A stretch of DNA of 39,854 bases from the NCBI GenBank assembly GCA_015523195.1, contig WAKU01000081.1, positions 1-39,854 on the forward strand. The letters run 5' to 3'. The notes below the pieces were generated by a model, which did not search any database, was not told the DNA's origin, and saw only the letters and a program-made list of their open reading frames with translations. Position 1 is the stretch's first letter. Each line of letters starts with the position of its first letter. This stretch comes from Thermococcus sp. Its GTDB lineage: Archaea > Methanobacteriota_B > Thermococci > Thermococcales > Thermococcaceae. Of the stretch, positions 1-6,967 are shown one piece after another. Made by a program: the position numbers and the translations under genes.

Positions 1-1
1 G

Positions 2-208
2 GTGGACATTGTAATGGGTGCTGCCATGATATGCATAGCCTTGGGCTTTGCCCTGTACGTGGACTACACGTTTTATCCACATCATTTAACAATGAGAGCA
101 GTTGCGATGTGGATGGCCGTGGGCATAATGTTTATGGTGGTAACGGAGATGGTGCAGTTTGGCAGGCGTGGATCAAGAATAGAAAAGTCAGTGGGGGGAT
201 CGTCATGA
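2..208 (+). CDS. Small membrane protein, possibly 5'-truncated
   Basis: The reading frame is open to the left edge of the window, so the GTG at position 2 may be internal and the protein may be longer. The visible 68 residues hold two hydrophobic stretches (about residues 4-20 and 31-48) separated by a short loop with YPHH, and end in a basic tail. The stop codon overlaps the ATG of the next gene (ATGA), so the two are translationally coupled and probably form a small membrane complex. I do not recognise the family. Confidence 0.55.
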   Translation: MDIVMGAAMICIALGFALYVDYTFYPHHLTMRAVAMWMAVGIMFMVVTEMVQFGRRGSRIEKSVGGSS

Positions 209-489
209 GATCTCTAATCGTTGTTCAGTGGGTTGGATTTGCCCTTACAGTACTCTTCATAGGTGCCTTTCTCTTTGACCGGGCCTATTTCATCACACAC
301 CACCTGTTGGCGGTCTTTGCAGTTGCAATGACAATCCTCGCCGAAACCGGGATTTACCTGGAAAAGAACAAGGGGGGAATAACTTCAGAGAATGCCGTGC
401 TTATCAGCCTTTTAGTCATTCTAATGATGGTAGCGGCCCTCTATATCGATCACACAGGAAGCCATGTTTTTCATAATTTTCATTTCTGA
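205..489 (+). CDS. Small three-helix membrane protein
   Basis: A 94-residue protein starting at the ATG that overlaps the previous stop codon by four bases. Three hydrophobic segments are visible, about residues 6-24, 32-48 and 64-80, with histidines at the membrane edges (ITHH, DHTGSHVFHNFHF at the C-terminus). The longer frame that begins at position 31 overlaps the upstream gene in another frame and was not used. A T-rich run follows the stop codon. Function unknown; the coupling to the upstream gene suggests a two-subunit membrane unit. Confidence 0.6.
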   Translation: MRSLIVVQWVGFALTVLFIGAFLFDRAYFITHHLLAVFAVAMTILAETGIYLEKNKGGITSENAVLISLLVILMMVAALYIDHTGSHVFHNFHF

Positions 490-685
490 CATTTATTCTC
501 CCGGTGTGTGCCTTGGGGTCATCTCGTTCCTTGAGAAGCATCAAGCACCGTGACGTGATGGCTAAGAAGATAAATACCAGCTCTTTTACTCAGGTTTCTT
601 TTGATCTGTTTTAATAGAAAAATGCAACTCGAAATGAATTAAAACTTGAAAGAAAAAAGGAAGAATCTTCGTTTAAAGTAAAAAG

Positions 686-698
686 AAAAATTTATAAT
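686..698 (+). promoter_or_regulatory. BRE/TATA promoter in a 303-base gap
   Basis: An A-rich BRE followed by TTTATAAT, about 95 bases before the start of the next gene, fits an archaeal core promoter with a leader of roughly 70 bases. The rest of the gap (490-792) is AT-rich and has no convincing gene; the minus-strand frame across 639-926 lacks a ribosome binding site and covers the promoter. Confidence 0.55.
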
Positions 699-792
699 AG
701 TAAGTTGTTGATAGGAACATAAAAGATCTTCCCGAAACGATAAAAGCGAGTCCAGAAACTCAGACTTTGGCTGATGAAGAGGGGTGAACACG

Positions 793-1221
793 ATGCTTCC
801 ATATCTACTTTTTGCATTTTTGGTTGGCATAGCAAGGGGAACCGTGCTGCTGATCCTCGGTCTAATTGGGATATTTGTTTCGGTCTTAATGCCGCAGACG
901 CTTATGAAAAAGATTGAACTCCTCACTTTCGTTGCTTCCTTGGTTTGTCTCAGGGCGGTTTACCTGGCCGATAACCTGACCCCGCTCTGTTTGTTGCTGG
1001 CGCTCCTGATCCCGCTCGGATACGTGGTGGTGGCCCTTAGGAGTGTAGAGACCACTGAGGCATTTTTGGCTGGACTTTTCGTATTTGTAGTAGTTTCCAC
1101 GATTACTTCCGGTTCATACGTCCCCACGGTAGTCATAACAACACCCGCACTTCTGGGACTTTTGGTTCTCTACGGCATCGAGACAGCGAGGGGTGATAAC
1201 AGGTGCACAGAAAAAGCCTGA
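793..1221 (+). CDS. Integral membrane protein, about four helices
   Basis: A 142-residue hydrophobic protein with about four to five membrane segments and few charged residues. The ATG at 793 was preferred over the GTG at 784 because GAGGGGTGA lies just before the ATG at a normal distance. The last 19 bases overlap the start of the next gene, whose ribosome binding site (GGGGTGA) is inside this coding region, so the pair is an operon. The family is not recognised. A role in membrane anchoring or transport with the neighbouring surface protein is only a guess. Confidence 0.6.
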   Translation: MLPYLLFAFLVGIARGTVLLILGLIGIFVSVLMPQTLMKKIELLTFVASLVCLRAVYLADNLTPLCLLLALLIPLGYVVVALRSVETTEAFLAGLFVFVVVSTITSGSYVPTVVITTPALLGLLVLYGIETARGDNRCTEKA

Positions 1222-1820
1222 TCGGATTGGTCTTATTGGTGGTTTTGATGCTACATGGGTACGCCCTCTGCGGAAGCAGCGCCGCGGTTACTGTGAAGGC
1301 CACGATAAACGAGAACTGGACGCAGTTCAACTTGACGCCGGGAGACGTCATGGTAATAAAAATCTTGAACATCAGCACAGCCAACGTGACTTTCATCAGG
1401 GGCCCCGGAATCCTTGTGTCCCCGGTTGGAGGGGAGTACCCTGCCTTGGCTCCAATAGTGACGCTCTACTTCGATCTCAACGGCAGCGTTTATGCCTTCT
1501 TCCCTTCAAAGGCCCTCAGCTTGGGGGAGTGGAAAAAAGGAGGGAACGTTACCCTCATATTAACCGACAGAAAGATACTGCTGAAAAACGGGAACGTTGC
1601 TGAATCCTTTGAGGCGCCGACTAAAATCGAGTCCGCCCACTACCTGACGGTCAGAACAACCTCAAGGATGATGAACGCCACCTTGGAGATTGAAAAATTC
1701 AGCCCTCTTAGCAAAAAGCAGCAAAAAACCGGCGGGGTAATTCCTTCAATGGGCTTCCTTTATTTCCTTATAGTGCTTGGTGTGGGGGCTGTGGCCATTG
1801 TTCTGTACAGTAAGAGGTGA
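1203..1820 (+). CDS. Surface protein with signal peptide and C-terminal membrane anchor
   Basis: A 205-residue type I membrane protein starting with GTG after GGGGTGATAACA. Residues 1-27 form a signal peptide (MHRKS followed by a leucine-rich core). The middle is rich in beta-type sequence with several N-x-S/T sequons (for example NWT, NIS, NVT, NGS, NAT). About residues 182-202 form a single hydrophobic anchor ending in YSKR, so the body faces outside the cell. It is coupled to the membrane protein before it. No enzymatic motif is visible; it may be a small receptor or adhesin-like protein. Confidence 0.6.
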   Translation: MHRKSLIGLVLLVVLMLHGYALCGSSAAVTVKATINENWTQFNLTPGDVMVIKILNISTANVTFIRGPGILVSPVGGEYPALAPIVTLYFDLNGSVYAFFPSKALSLGEWKKGGNVTLILTDRKILLKNGNVAESFEAPTKIESAHYLTVRTTSRMMNATLEIEKFSPLSKKQQKTGGVIPSMGFLYFLIVLGVGAVAIVLYSKR

Positions 1821-1977
1821 TAGCGACAACCTGCATAGACCTAAGTTCAAACGGGATACTCCACGATATCGGACGGTGAGAAAAGGGAAAAGGACGCGGC
1901 TTTCCCTGCGAATCCTTCTTTCAAAACCTCATGCCCTGCAGGTAATGAAGAAAATAGGGGGCCTGAATATTCTAAAT

Positions 1978-3936
1978 TCAAATCCTCCACTCAACCCCGA
2001 GCTCCTCGCTGTACGCATCGAGAACCTTCTCAAGGTACTCCTTGGCGGTTCCGACCTTGTCAATCTTAAAGCGCTCGGCCCACTTCTCGTTCCCGAACTC
2101 CTCGCTCCCCCGGGCGACCAAGTCTATGACCCTCATCGAGTCCCAGAAGACGGGGGTGTAGCCGGCTTTTTTGGCGAACTCTATGAGGCGCTTGATCTGC
2201 CTCTTGGAGTGCTCCTCCATGTCAACATTCTCACCATAAGCCTCCATGAAGAGAGCCTTGAGAACCGACTTCATCCACTTGCGGTGGAAGCGGCACCAGC
2301 CGACGTTGTCGTACCAGAACTCCCAGAGGGCGGAGGCTATTATTTTGTGGGCGAGCTCCCCGGGCTCAAGGAACACGCCGAACTGGTAAAACGTCCAGTA
2401 GCGGCCCTGAATCGGGAGCGGGATGTAGTTCCCTATAGCCCAGTACATCGTCGGGGTTATCTCCCCGTCCTCGCCGAGCGGGGTAAAGACCGCGTAGTCC
2501 TTGAAGCTCTCTCCATAACCGAGCCTGTCCCTGAACCTCTCGTCAAAGACGGCACTGGCCTTCCTCTTCCCGAGGCCGATTGTCTTCGCTATCTCGTTCT
2601 CGGCGAAGGCGACGCGGTGGGCTAATTCAGCAACTAACTTCGCGTTCCTCTCGCTCGTCTCGACGGGCCTCTCAAGTAAAGCCTCCTTCGTGAACTCCGG
2701 CTTATCGCTTAAGCCCACTTCCTCGGGCTTGAGGAGTCCGCGGTGGACGAGCTCGAGAACCCAAGCGGCGGTTCCACCGAACTCTATGGCATCGAAGCCC
2801 ATTGCATCAACCGCTGGAACGCTTATGTCGCTCGCGCGGAGCGTTATAACCCCGCTCAGGGGGCCGTTAGCTTCCCTCGGTTCGTACTCTATGTGGTGGC
2901 CGTGGGCGTACTTCTTGCAGACCACAGGGCAGGGTTCACCACAGTTCGTCCAGTTCTTCGGCTCTATTGCCTCCTTGTTGAAGGGCTCCCAGTAGTACTT
3001 CATTATGGCCTCGTGTATCTTTATGCGCTCCTCCTTCTCGATGTAGGGCATGCTCCAGTTTAGGATGGGAACGAAGTCGCCCTCGGCAGGGTAGTTGCCG
3101 CCAAAGGTTCCTCCAGTTTTCAGCTTTGGATTGTAGCGGTACTTGACCGTTTTCTCGGCGATAACGTCGTTGTAGGGCTTCTTGTGGATGCCCTCAACTA
3201 TGGCCTTGGCGGTTCTAAAGGAGGAGATGTCCTCCCCGGGAAAGGCCCTCTTCCTCGGCTTTCCGCCGAATATTATCCCAACGACGTTGTGGGCTCTGAG
3301 GAGAACGGAGCCAGAGCCTCCCCTCGCGGCCCAGTCCTCGCTTCCCTCAACGCGCTTGCCCTTCCTCAGGGTCTGGGAGAAGATGGCTCCGTAGTTGGTG
3401 TTCAACGAAGCCGGCCCGACGACCGCTATCCTGTACTCAAAGTCAAAGAGGTTCCCAAAGTTGTCTATGAGGTACTGGGTCAGGGCGTAGACGCCTTCCT
3501 CACCTTTGTAACCCCTCCACACTTCAATGATCTTTTCAAGTTCGATCTCGTGGAGCTCCACCCTGACGTTCGAGCCGTCGTTGTAGAGCATGACGATAAC
3601 CGGCTTCTCGGCTTTCCCCTCGAAGGTAACGAAATCAACCCCAACGTTCTTGAAGGCGTAGGCCGCTCCACCCATCGTTGATGGGAAGAGCGTTCCGTAG
3701 AGCGGTGAGCGGAAGAAGAAGACGAGTCTATGGGCCCCCGGGAGGATTGAACCTGAAAACGGCCCCATGCCCATAACCACGGTATTCTTGGGATCGTAGG
3801 GGTCTATCGAATGGGTTCCGAGCTTCTCGTGGAGCTCGATGCCGTAGTCTACGATGCCGTAGACCCCTTCTCCCTCGTACTCCTCCGGGCTGACGCTACC
3901 GTCGTCAAGATTGACGTGAAGGACTGTGAACCTCAT
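1978..3936 (-). CDS. gor: Glyceraldehyde-3-phosphate:ferredoxin oxidoreductase (tungsten enzyme)
   Basis: A 652-residue member of the aldehyde:ferredoxin oxidoreductase family. It matches my memory of Pyrococcus GAPOR along the N-terminus (VDYGI, DPYDPKN, LPGSHRLVFFFRSPLYG-like, FPSTMGGA). The enzyme oxidises glyceraldehyde-3-phosphate to 3-phosphoglycerate with ferredoxin as acceptor and is the one-way glycolytic step in Thermococcales. Cluster ligands are visible as NCGEPCPVVCKK (about residues 331-342), with the last cysteine in VGWCRFH near the C-terminal third; SGSVLLRAHN lies in the pterin-binding region. The ATG at 3936 was chosen over a GTG three codons upstream because GAGGTGG sits right before it. 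It lies downstream of fbp but has its own promoter with a Tgr-type box. Confidence 0.93.
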   Translation of the reverse strand: MRFTVLHVNLDDGSVSPEEYEGEGVYGIVDYGIELHEKLGTHSIDPYDPKNTVVMGMGPFSGSILPGAHRLVFFFRSPLYGTLFPSTMGGAAYAFKNVGVDFVTFEGKAEKPVIVMLYNDGSNVRVELHEIELEKIIEVWRGYKGEEGVYALTQYLIDNFGNLFDFEYRIAVVGPASLNTNYGAIFSQTLRKGKRVEGSEDWAARGGSGSVLLRAHNVVGIIFGGKPRKRAFPGEDISSFRTAKAIVEGIHKKPYNDVIAEKTVKYRYNPKLKTGGTFGGNYPAEGDFVPILNWSMPYIEKEERIKIHEAIMKYYWEPFNKEAIEPKNWTNCGEPCPVVCKKYAHGHHIEYEPREANGPLSGVITLRASDISVPAVDAMGFDAIEFGGTAAWVLELVHRGLLKPEEVGLSDKPEFTKEALLERPVETSERNAKLVAELAHRVAFAENEIAKTIGLGKRKASAVFDERFRDRLGYGESFKDYAVFTPLGEDGEITPTMYWAIGNYIPLPIQGRYWTFYQFGVFLEPGELAHKIIASALWEFWYDNVGWCRFHRKWMKSVLKALFMEAYGENVDMEEHSKRQIKRLIEFAKKAGYTPVFWDSMRVIDLVARGSEEFGNEKWAERFKIDKVGTAKEYLEKVLDAYSEELGVEWRI

Positions 3937-3950
3937 AAACCCCACCTCTG

Positions 3951-3991
3951 TATCACTCCGAGTGTTGGATTTGGGGGAAGAATATTTAAGG
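3951..3991 (-). promoter_or_regulatory. gor promoter: TATA with Tgr-type box downstream
   Basis: On the minus strand CCTTAAATATTC (3980-3991) is a BRE/TATA. About 25 bases downstream, across the expected transcription start, lies CAACAC-TCGGA-GTGATA (3951-3967). This matches the Thermococcales glycolytic motif TATCAC-N5-GTGATA with one perfect half and one half with three differences. A box downstream of TATA is the known arrangement for repression of glycolytic genes by Tgr when sugars are absent. Confidence 0.7.
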
Positions 3992-4030
3992 TTTCCGGCC
4001 AGGAGAAAAAGAATAAAACCCGGGAGGGGG

Positions 4031-5158
4031 TCACTCTATCTTCTCGAACCTGTCCTCAAGCTTCTTGAGAACGCCGGGGAGGGTTGTGTACTCCATGTCC
4101 TCGAGTGGCAGCCTGTGGGGCTCGAAGGGGCCGTGCCTGCGTATGTAGTCCGTTATCTCAAGGGCCTTCTGCCTGGTGTAGTCAAAAGCCGGGTCGTCGA
4201 AGAGGTCAACGGGCCCGATGAGCTCTCCCTTCGGGCTTATCTGCCATCCGAGGGCGACAACCCTCGGCGGACCGTCGAAGCGGGTTGGGTTGGCGTAGTT
4301 CATGGGGACGGGCAGGAGGGGTCCGTTGTGGCTCCCGCGCATCCAGCCGCTGACGAGGTGCGGGAAGGCGAAGGGCTCTAACACCTCACCGAGTGCTGGA
4401 AGGCCGCTCTGGGCCCTGACTATCGCGACGGGGTCGTCTTTGCCGACGTACTCCCCCGCTATCTCGTAGAGCTTTTCCGTGCTGACCACCGCGACGGGCT
4501 CGTCCTTGCTTATCTTGTGCCCCTCCTTCGGGTAAACCCTCTTGATAACGTAGCGGCCCTTCGCTCCTATGAGGGCTAAGAGGTCGTAGAGCTCCTCGGG
4601 GGAGTTGAGGACAACGCGCTTGTGCTTGAGGATGTCCCAGACTTCAAACCTGAAGCCCATGTGCATGTGGGGGTCTATGACGAGGCCGGCGGTGTTGAAG
4701 GGGTCTGCGAACATCCTGAATATCGGAAGGTTAAATGCACCAGGCTCGGTCTTGTCCATGTGGAATGTAACCACCGGCTCGCTCTTCCTGAGGGTTATCT
4801 CCATCTCCGCGACTCCAGGCCCAAGACCGCGGACGTTCCCGCTGAAAGCGTCCTTGAGGAGGTCCTGACCCGCTCCGTAGAGGCCCAGCTCCTTGGCGAC
4901 CTCCGTCGCGGCCTTGAACGTCTCCCAGGCGAGGCCGTGTATCTCCGGGCTGTCGGTTCCCTTCGTGTGGGTCATTATGAGCTGGAGGTCATCGCCCGCG
5001 TGGGCGACGTGGAAGTCTATCAGCTTTCCCTCCTCCTTCGCCTTGCCGAGGATTTCCCTCGCTTTCTCCATAAGTTTCGGATGAACCCTCGAATGGCCGG
5101 GCCAGCCGCCGATGTCTGCTTTTATGACGCTGATGGTTATTTTCTTCCCGACGAACAT
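4031..5158 (-). CDS. fbp: Fructose-1,6-bisphosphatase, archaeal type V (aldolase/phosphatase)
   Basis: A 375-residue enzyme of the bifunctional FBP aldolase/phosphatase family, which makes fructose-6-phosphate in gluconeogenesis. Family hallmarks are at the N-terminus: ITISVIKADIGGWPGHSRVHP, then DFHVAHAGDDLQLIMTH with the metal-binding aspartates, and later FNLPIFRMFADPFNTAGLVIDP. The ATG at 5158 gives the normal family length and follows GGTGG at correct spacing; nine upstream codons in the open frame were discarded. It is followed on the same strand by gor, so an enzyme of sugar synthesis sits beside one of sugar breakdown, each with its own promoter. Its upstream Tgr-type box suggests activation during gluconeogenic growth. 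Confidence 0.93.
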   Translation of the reverse strand: MFVGKKITISVIKADIGGWPGHSRVHPKLMEKAREILGKAKEEGKLIDFHVAHAGDDLQLIMTHTKGTDSPEIHGLAWETFKAATEVAKELGLYGAGQDLLKDAFSGNVRGLGPGVAEMEITLRKSEPVVTFHMDKTEPGAFNLPIFRMFADPFNTAGLVIDPHMHMGFRFEVWDILKHKRVVLNSPEELYDLLALIGAKGRYVIKRVYPKEGHKISKDEPVAVVSTEKLYEIAGEYVGKDDPVAIVRAQSGLPALGEVLEPFAFPHLVSGWMRGSHNGPLLPVPMNYANPTRFDGPPRVVALGWQISPKGELIGPVDLFDDPAFDYTRQKALEITDYIRRHGPFEPHRLPLEDMEYTTLPGVLKKLEDRFEKIE

Positions 5159-5190
5159 TGCAACCACCGATGAGATTAAGGGCACTGCAT

Positions 5191-5222
5191 CTTATAAAAC
5201 GTTGATATCACCAGGAATGACA
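5191..5222 (-). promoter_or_regulatory. fbp promoter: Tgr-type box upstream of TATA
   Basis: Minus strand: CGTTTTATAAG (5191-5201) is the TATA element. Directly upstream of its BRE is TGTCAT-TCCTG-GTGATA (5206-5222), one perfect and one partly matching half of TATCAC-N5-GTGATA. Position upstream of BRE/TATA is the arrangement reported for genes activated by Tgr in gluconeogenesis. Confidence 0.7.
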
Positions 5223-5270
5223 CCAACGTGGACGGGGCATACCTTAGAAAATATTTCGGGAAGGGAGGGC

Positions 5271-5283
5271 AAAATTTATAAAC
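5271..5283 (+). promoter_or_regulatory. tRNA-Trp promoter (TATA)
   Basis: AAAATTTATAAAC ends 25 bases before the mature 5' end of tRNA-Trp, a normal archaeal BRE/TATA for a tRNA gene. Confidence 0.7.
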
Positions 5284-5307
5284 CGCCCGGTCAAGCTACC
5301 CCTGGAT

Positions 5308-5447
5308 GGGGGCGTGGTGTAGCCTGGTCCATCATCGCGGGCTCCAGAGGTATGAGGACTTGCGGGTTTGCTGAGCGGGGATGAGCCTTTGGAGCTCTGA
5401 CCCGGAGAAACCCGCGGACCGGGGTTCAAATCCCCGCGCCCCCACCA
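5308..5447 (+). tRNA. tRNA-Trp (CCA anticodon) with 62-base intron, CCA encoded
   Basis: Acceptor arms are GGGGGCG (5308-5314) and CGCCCCC (5437-5443), followed by A73 and an encoded CCA (5445-5447). The anticodon stem is GCGGG (5337-5341) with CCCGC (5411-5415) and the loop reads CUCCAG-intron-A, giving anticodon CCA at 5344-5346. T-stem CGGGG/CCCCG encloses TTCAAAT. Exons are 5308-5347 and 5410-5447, with the intron after position 37. The exact cut may shift by a base or two with the bulge-helix-bulge. Confidence 0.95.
5348..5409 (+). ncRNA. tRNA-Trp intron: C/D box guide RNA for C34 and C39
   Basis: The intron carries C-like ATGAGGA near its start, D' CTGA (5371-5374), C' GATGAG (5380-5385) and D CTGA (5397-5400). 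The guide before D' (GCGGGTTT) pairs with AAACCCGC at the intron/exon 2 border; counting five from D' lands on C5411, tRNA position 39. The guide before D pairs with GCTCCAGAGG at the exon 1/intron border; counting five lands on C5344, tRNA position 34. Both target duplexes use intron bases, so methylation must happen before splicing. This arrangement is established for archaeal tRNA-Trp introns; the pairings were checked base by base here. Confidence 0.88.
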
Positions 5448-5452
5448 TCACA

Positions 5453-5558
5453 GCCTTTTCTGACGAATGTTGAGGCATTTGAAAGTGCACGCCAATATTA
5501 TCCCCCCGTTCATGAGAAAGGGAATTCTTTTGGTCAAGCTTTGCGCAAGCAAAGGTTG
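5453..5558 (+). repeat. Internally deleted copy of the hairpin-ended repeat
   Basis: Positions 5529-5558 are identical over 30 bases to the right end of the full copy at 6892-6921, including the hairpin CTTTGC-GCAA-GCAAAG. At the other side TTTTCTGACGAATGTTGA (from 5457) resembles the left end of the full copy (TTTTCTGGCGAAAAGTTTGA). The middle is missing. It starts a few bases after tRNA-Trp, just as the full copy starts just after tRNA-His. An open frame of 63 codons across it (5467-5658) has no ribosome binding site and is not counted as a gene. Confidence 0.6.
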
Positions 5559-5669
5559 CTCAGTGGTGACCGCTCTCATCACCCCTCAGGAGGGCTTGGG
5601 CGTCATCATCGCTGGGCATAAAAACGCTCCTGACCTTTTAACCATGGTGGTTCAATGATGCCCTTCATT

Positions 5670-5752
5670 CCTCCGATCGTTGCAAGGCCGGGGCTCGGAT
5701 GGCGATAGATGAGGCGGCAATGCGTGCGAGGATCGGAGGGAAAGCCCTGACA
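5670..5752 (+). ncRNA. Candidate structured RNA (long hairpin)
   Basis: In the non-coding gap after the repeat, CCTCCGATC (5670-5678) pairs perfectly with GATCGGAGG (5731-5739). Inside, GTTGC pairs with GCAAT, and the apical part contains GGCGATAGATGAGG, which could form a kink-turn-like element. An ACA lies at 5750-5752 after the stem, as in H/ACA guide RNAs, though the distance and loop sizes fit that class poorly. A TATA-like CCTTTTAACC lies about 30 bases upstream. It could also be a C/D-related RNA or the remains of a mobile element. Confidence 0.3.
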
Positions 5753-5769
5753 CTGTCCGCTTATAGCCT

Positions 5770-6396
5770 TCAGCCCCTCCCTATCCCGAACTCCTCTGCG
5801 AGCCCGTAGAACAGTTCGTCTTCACCGAGCTCTTCCCTGAGCTTTTTGAATTTCTCCTTCAACCTTGGAAGCCTGTCCTTCGAGCGCCTCAGCATGGAGT
5901 TGCCGATCTCAATGGCAAAGCGGAGATACTCGTCGTCCACGAGAACCCTCCCGTCCCTTCCGAGGGGGGCGGTTAGGTACTCCGTTGCGTTTATCTCGAC
6001 GAGGTACCTCCTTGAGATAGCCTTGAAGGTCGTGTACTTGAAGCCGCTCGCGAGGCCGAGCTCGTGGAGCCTCCTGGCCTTCTCCATGTCCTCCGCTATG
6101 ACGTGGAAGATCGGCGGCTGGCTCTTGAGAAATATGAGGCCTTTCCTCGCGTTCTTGAGCGCTTCCCGGGCCTCCTCAAATTCAATTGGTCTGTGAACCT
6201 TTATCAGCCACCTTGAGAGGGGCTTGGCCCCCAGCGCAGGCTCTTCGATTATTCCTATCCTGCCGGAGCATGAGCTTGTGGTGTGGATTCCCTTGATGGA
6301 GTTGATGAGGAGGAGTAGCTCGGTTATGTCCTCGTCCACCTTTCCTTCATTCATCGCCGTGAAGAGGCTCTGGAGGGCCTCGCGCTTGGCCTTCAT
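5770..6396 (-). CDS. taw3: tRNA(Phe) wyosine-pathway methyltransferase Taw3 (TYW3 family)
   Basis: A 208-residue protein with the TYW3 signature IHTTSSCSGRI (about residues 37-47), then KPLSRWLIKVH and a basic C-terminal helix. TYW3/Taw3 transfers a methyl group from S-adenosylmethionine to the N4 position of the 7-aminocarboxypropyl-demethylwyosine at position 37 of tRNA-Phe. The length is normal. The ATG follows GGGGTGGT at about seven bases. The promoter is probably GGCTTTAAAACTG at 6437-6449. It lies alone between tRNA-Trp and tRNA-His on the opposite strand. Confidence 0.88.
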   Translation of the reverse strand: MKAKREALQSLFTAMNEGKVDEDITELLLLINSIKGIHTTSSCSGRIGIIEEPALGAKPLSRWLIKVHRPIEFEEAREALKNARKGLIFLKSQPPIFHVIAEDMEKARRLHELGLASGFKYTTFKAISRRYLVEINATEYLTAPLGRDGRVLVDDEYLRFAIEIGNSMLRRSKDRLPRLKEKFKKLREELGEDELFYGLAEEFGIGRG

Positions 6397-6496
6397 CTCA
6401 AGACCACCCCCGAACGTCTTTCGGGCTGGATTTCAGTTTTAAAGCCTTCTCTTGCCACATAACCGTTTATGGGGACGTTTTTCTGGATTTCTGGCG

Positions 6497-6510
6497 AAAA
6501 CTTTATAAAG
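6497..6510 (+). promoter_or_regulatory. tRNA-His promoter (TATA)
   Basis: AAAACTTTATAAAG ends 27 bases before the tRNA-His 5' end. The preceding bases (TTTCTGGCGAAAAC) resemble the left end of the repeat found after this tRNA, which may be chance or an old remnant. Confidence 0.6.
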
Positions 6511-6536
6511 CTAACCCAAAAGCTTTAGCTGGGCGT

Positions 6537-6614
6537 GGCCAGGGTGGTGTAGCCTGGTTAGCACAGGGGACTGTGGATCCCCTAGCCCGGGTTCAAATCC
6601 CGGCCCTGGCCCCA
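6537..6614 (+). tRNA. tRNA-His (GTG anticodon), CCA encoded
   Basis: Acceptor GCCAGGG (6538-6544) pairs with CCCTGGC (6604-6610). The gene encodes the extra G at position -1 (6537) facing discriminator C73 (6611), the identity pair of tRNA-His. The anticodon loop is CTGTGGA between GGGGA and TCCCC; the T-loop is TTCAAAT. CCA is encoded at 6612-6614. No intron. Confidence 0.95.
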
Positions 6615-6621
6615 CAACAGC

Positions 6622-6921
6622 AAACTTTTCTGGCGAAAAGTTTGATCAAAAGAAACGTTGCTGGGTAAAGTTTCACCAAAGTTTGTACGTGCTTTTCATG
6701 TGCTGTAATTCTGGGGGCTTTCACACTCGAACTGAGGTTTTAGGTAGGGTTTACTTTTAGTAGCGCCCGAAGGGCGCGAGGGGGATAAACCCAGCAGATG
6801 TCGGTTATTCTACCCAAGAAAGCCAACTAAATTCTCTCCATTACAAAGCACGTACGAACTGCTCCAAGGCGATTAGATGGAGTCAGAACCATTTGGTCAA
6901 GCTTTGCGCAAGCAAAGGTTG
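6622..6921 (+). repeat. Full copy of a ~300 bp non-coding repeat with hairpin ends
   Basis: The left end is a perfect hairpin AAACTTTTC-TGGC-GAAAAGTTT (6622-6643) followed by GATCAAA. The right end is TTTGGTCAAG plus hairpin CTTTGC-GCAA-GCAAAG (6892-6917). The two ends are inverted copies of each other with several differences. An inner inverted repeat pairs GTTTGTACGTGCTTT (6681-6695) with AAAGCACGTACGAAC (6845-6859). In the middle GCGCCC-GAA-GGGCGC (6763-6777) is another hairpin. A diverged copy lies reversed at 31082-31353. No open frame is supported, so it looks like a MITE-like element; the gap 6615-6967 holds nothing else. Confidence 0.7.
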
Positions 6922-6967
6922 ATAACAACCATCAAAAAATTCGAGATTGTTATTCAAAATGAAAAGA

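Noticed and set aside
1777-2625. 282-codon plus-strand frame
   Set aside because: It is opposite to gor, and GC-rich third positions of gor create long antisense frames.
5467-5658. 63-codon open frame after tRNA-Trp
   Set aside because: It runs through the repeat end and its hairpin, has no ribosome binding site, and its product has no plausible family.
5654-5750. C/D box RNA in the gap before taw3
   Set aside because: C-like ATGATG and a D-like CTGA are present, but spacing between boxes is far too long for an archaeal C/D RNA.
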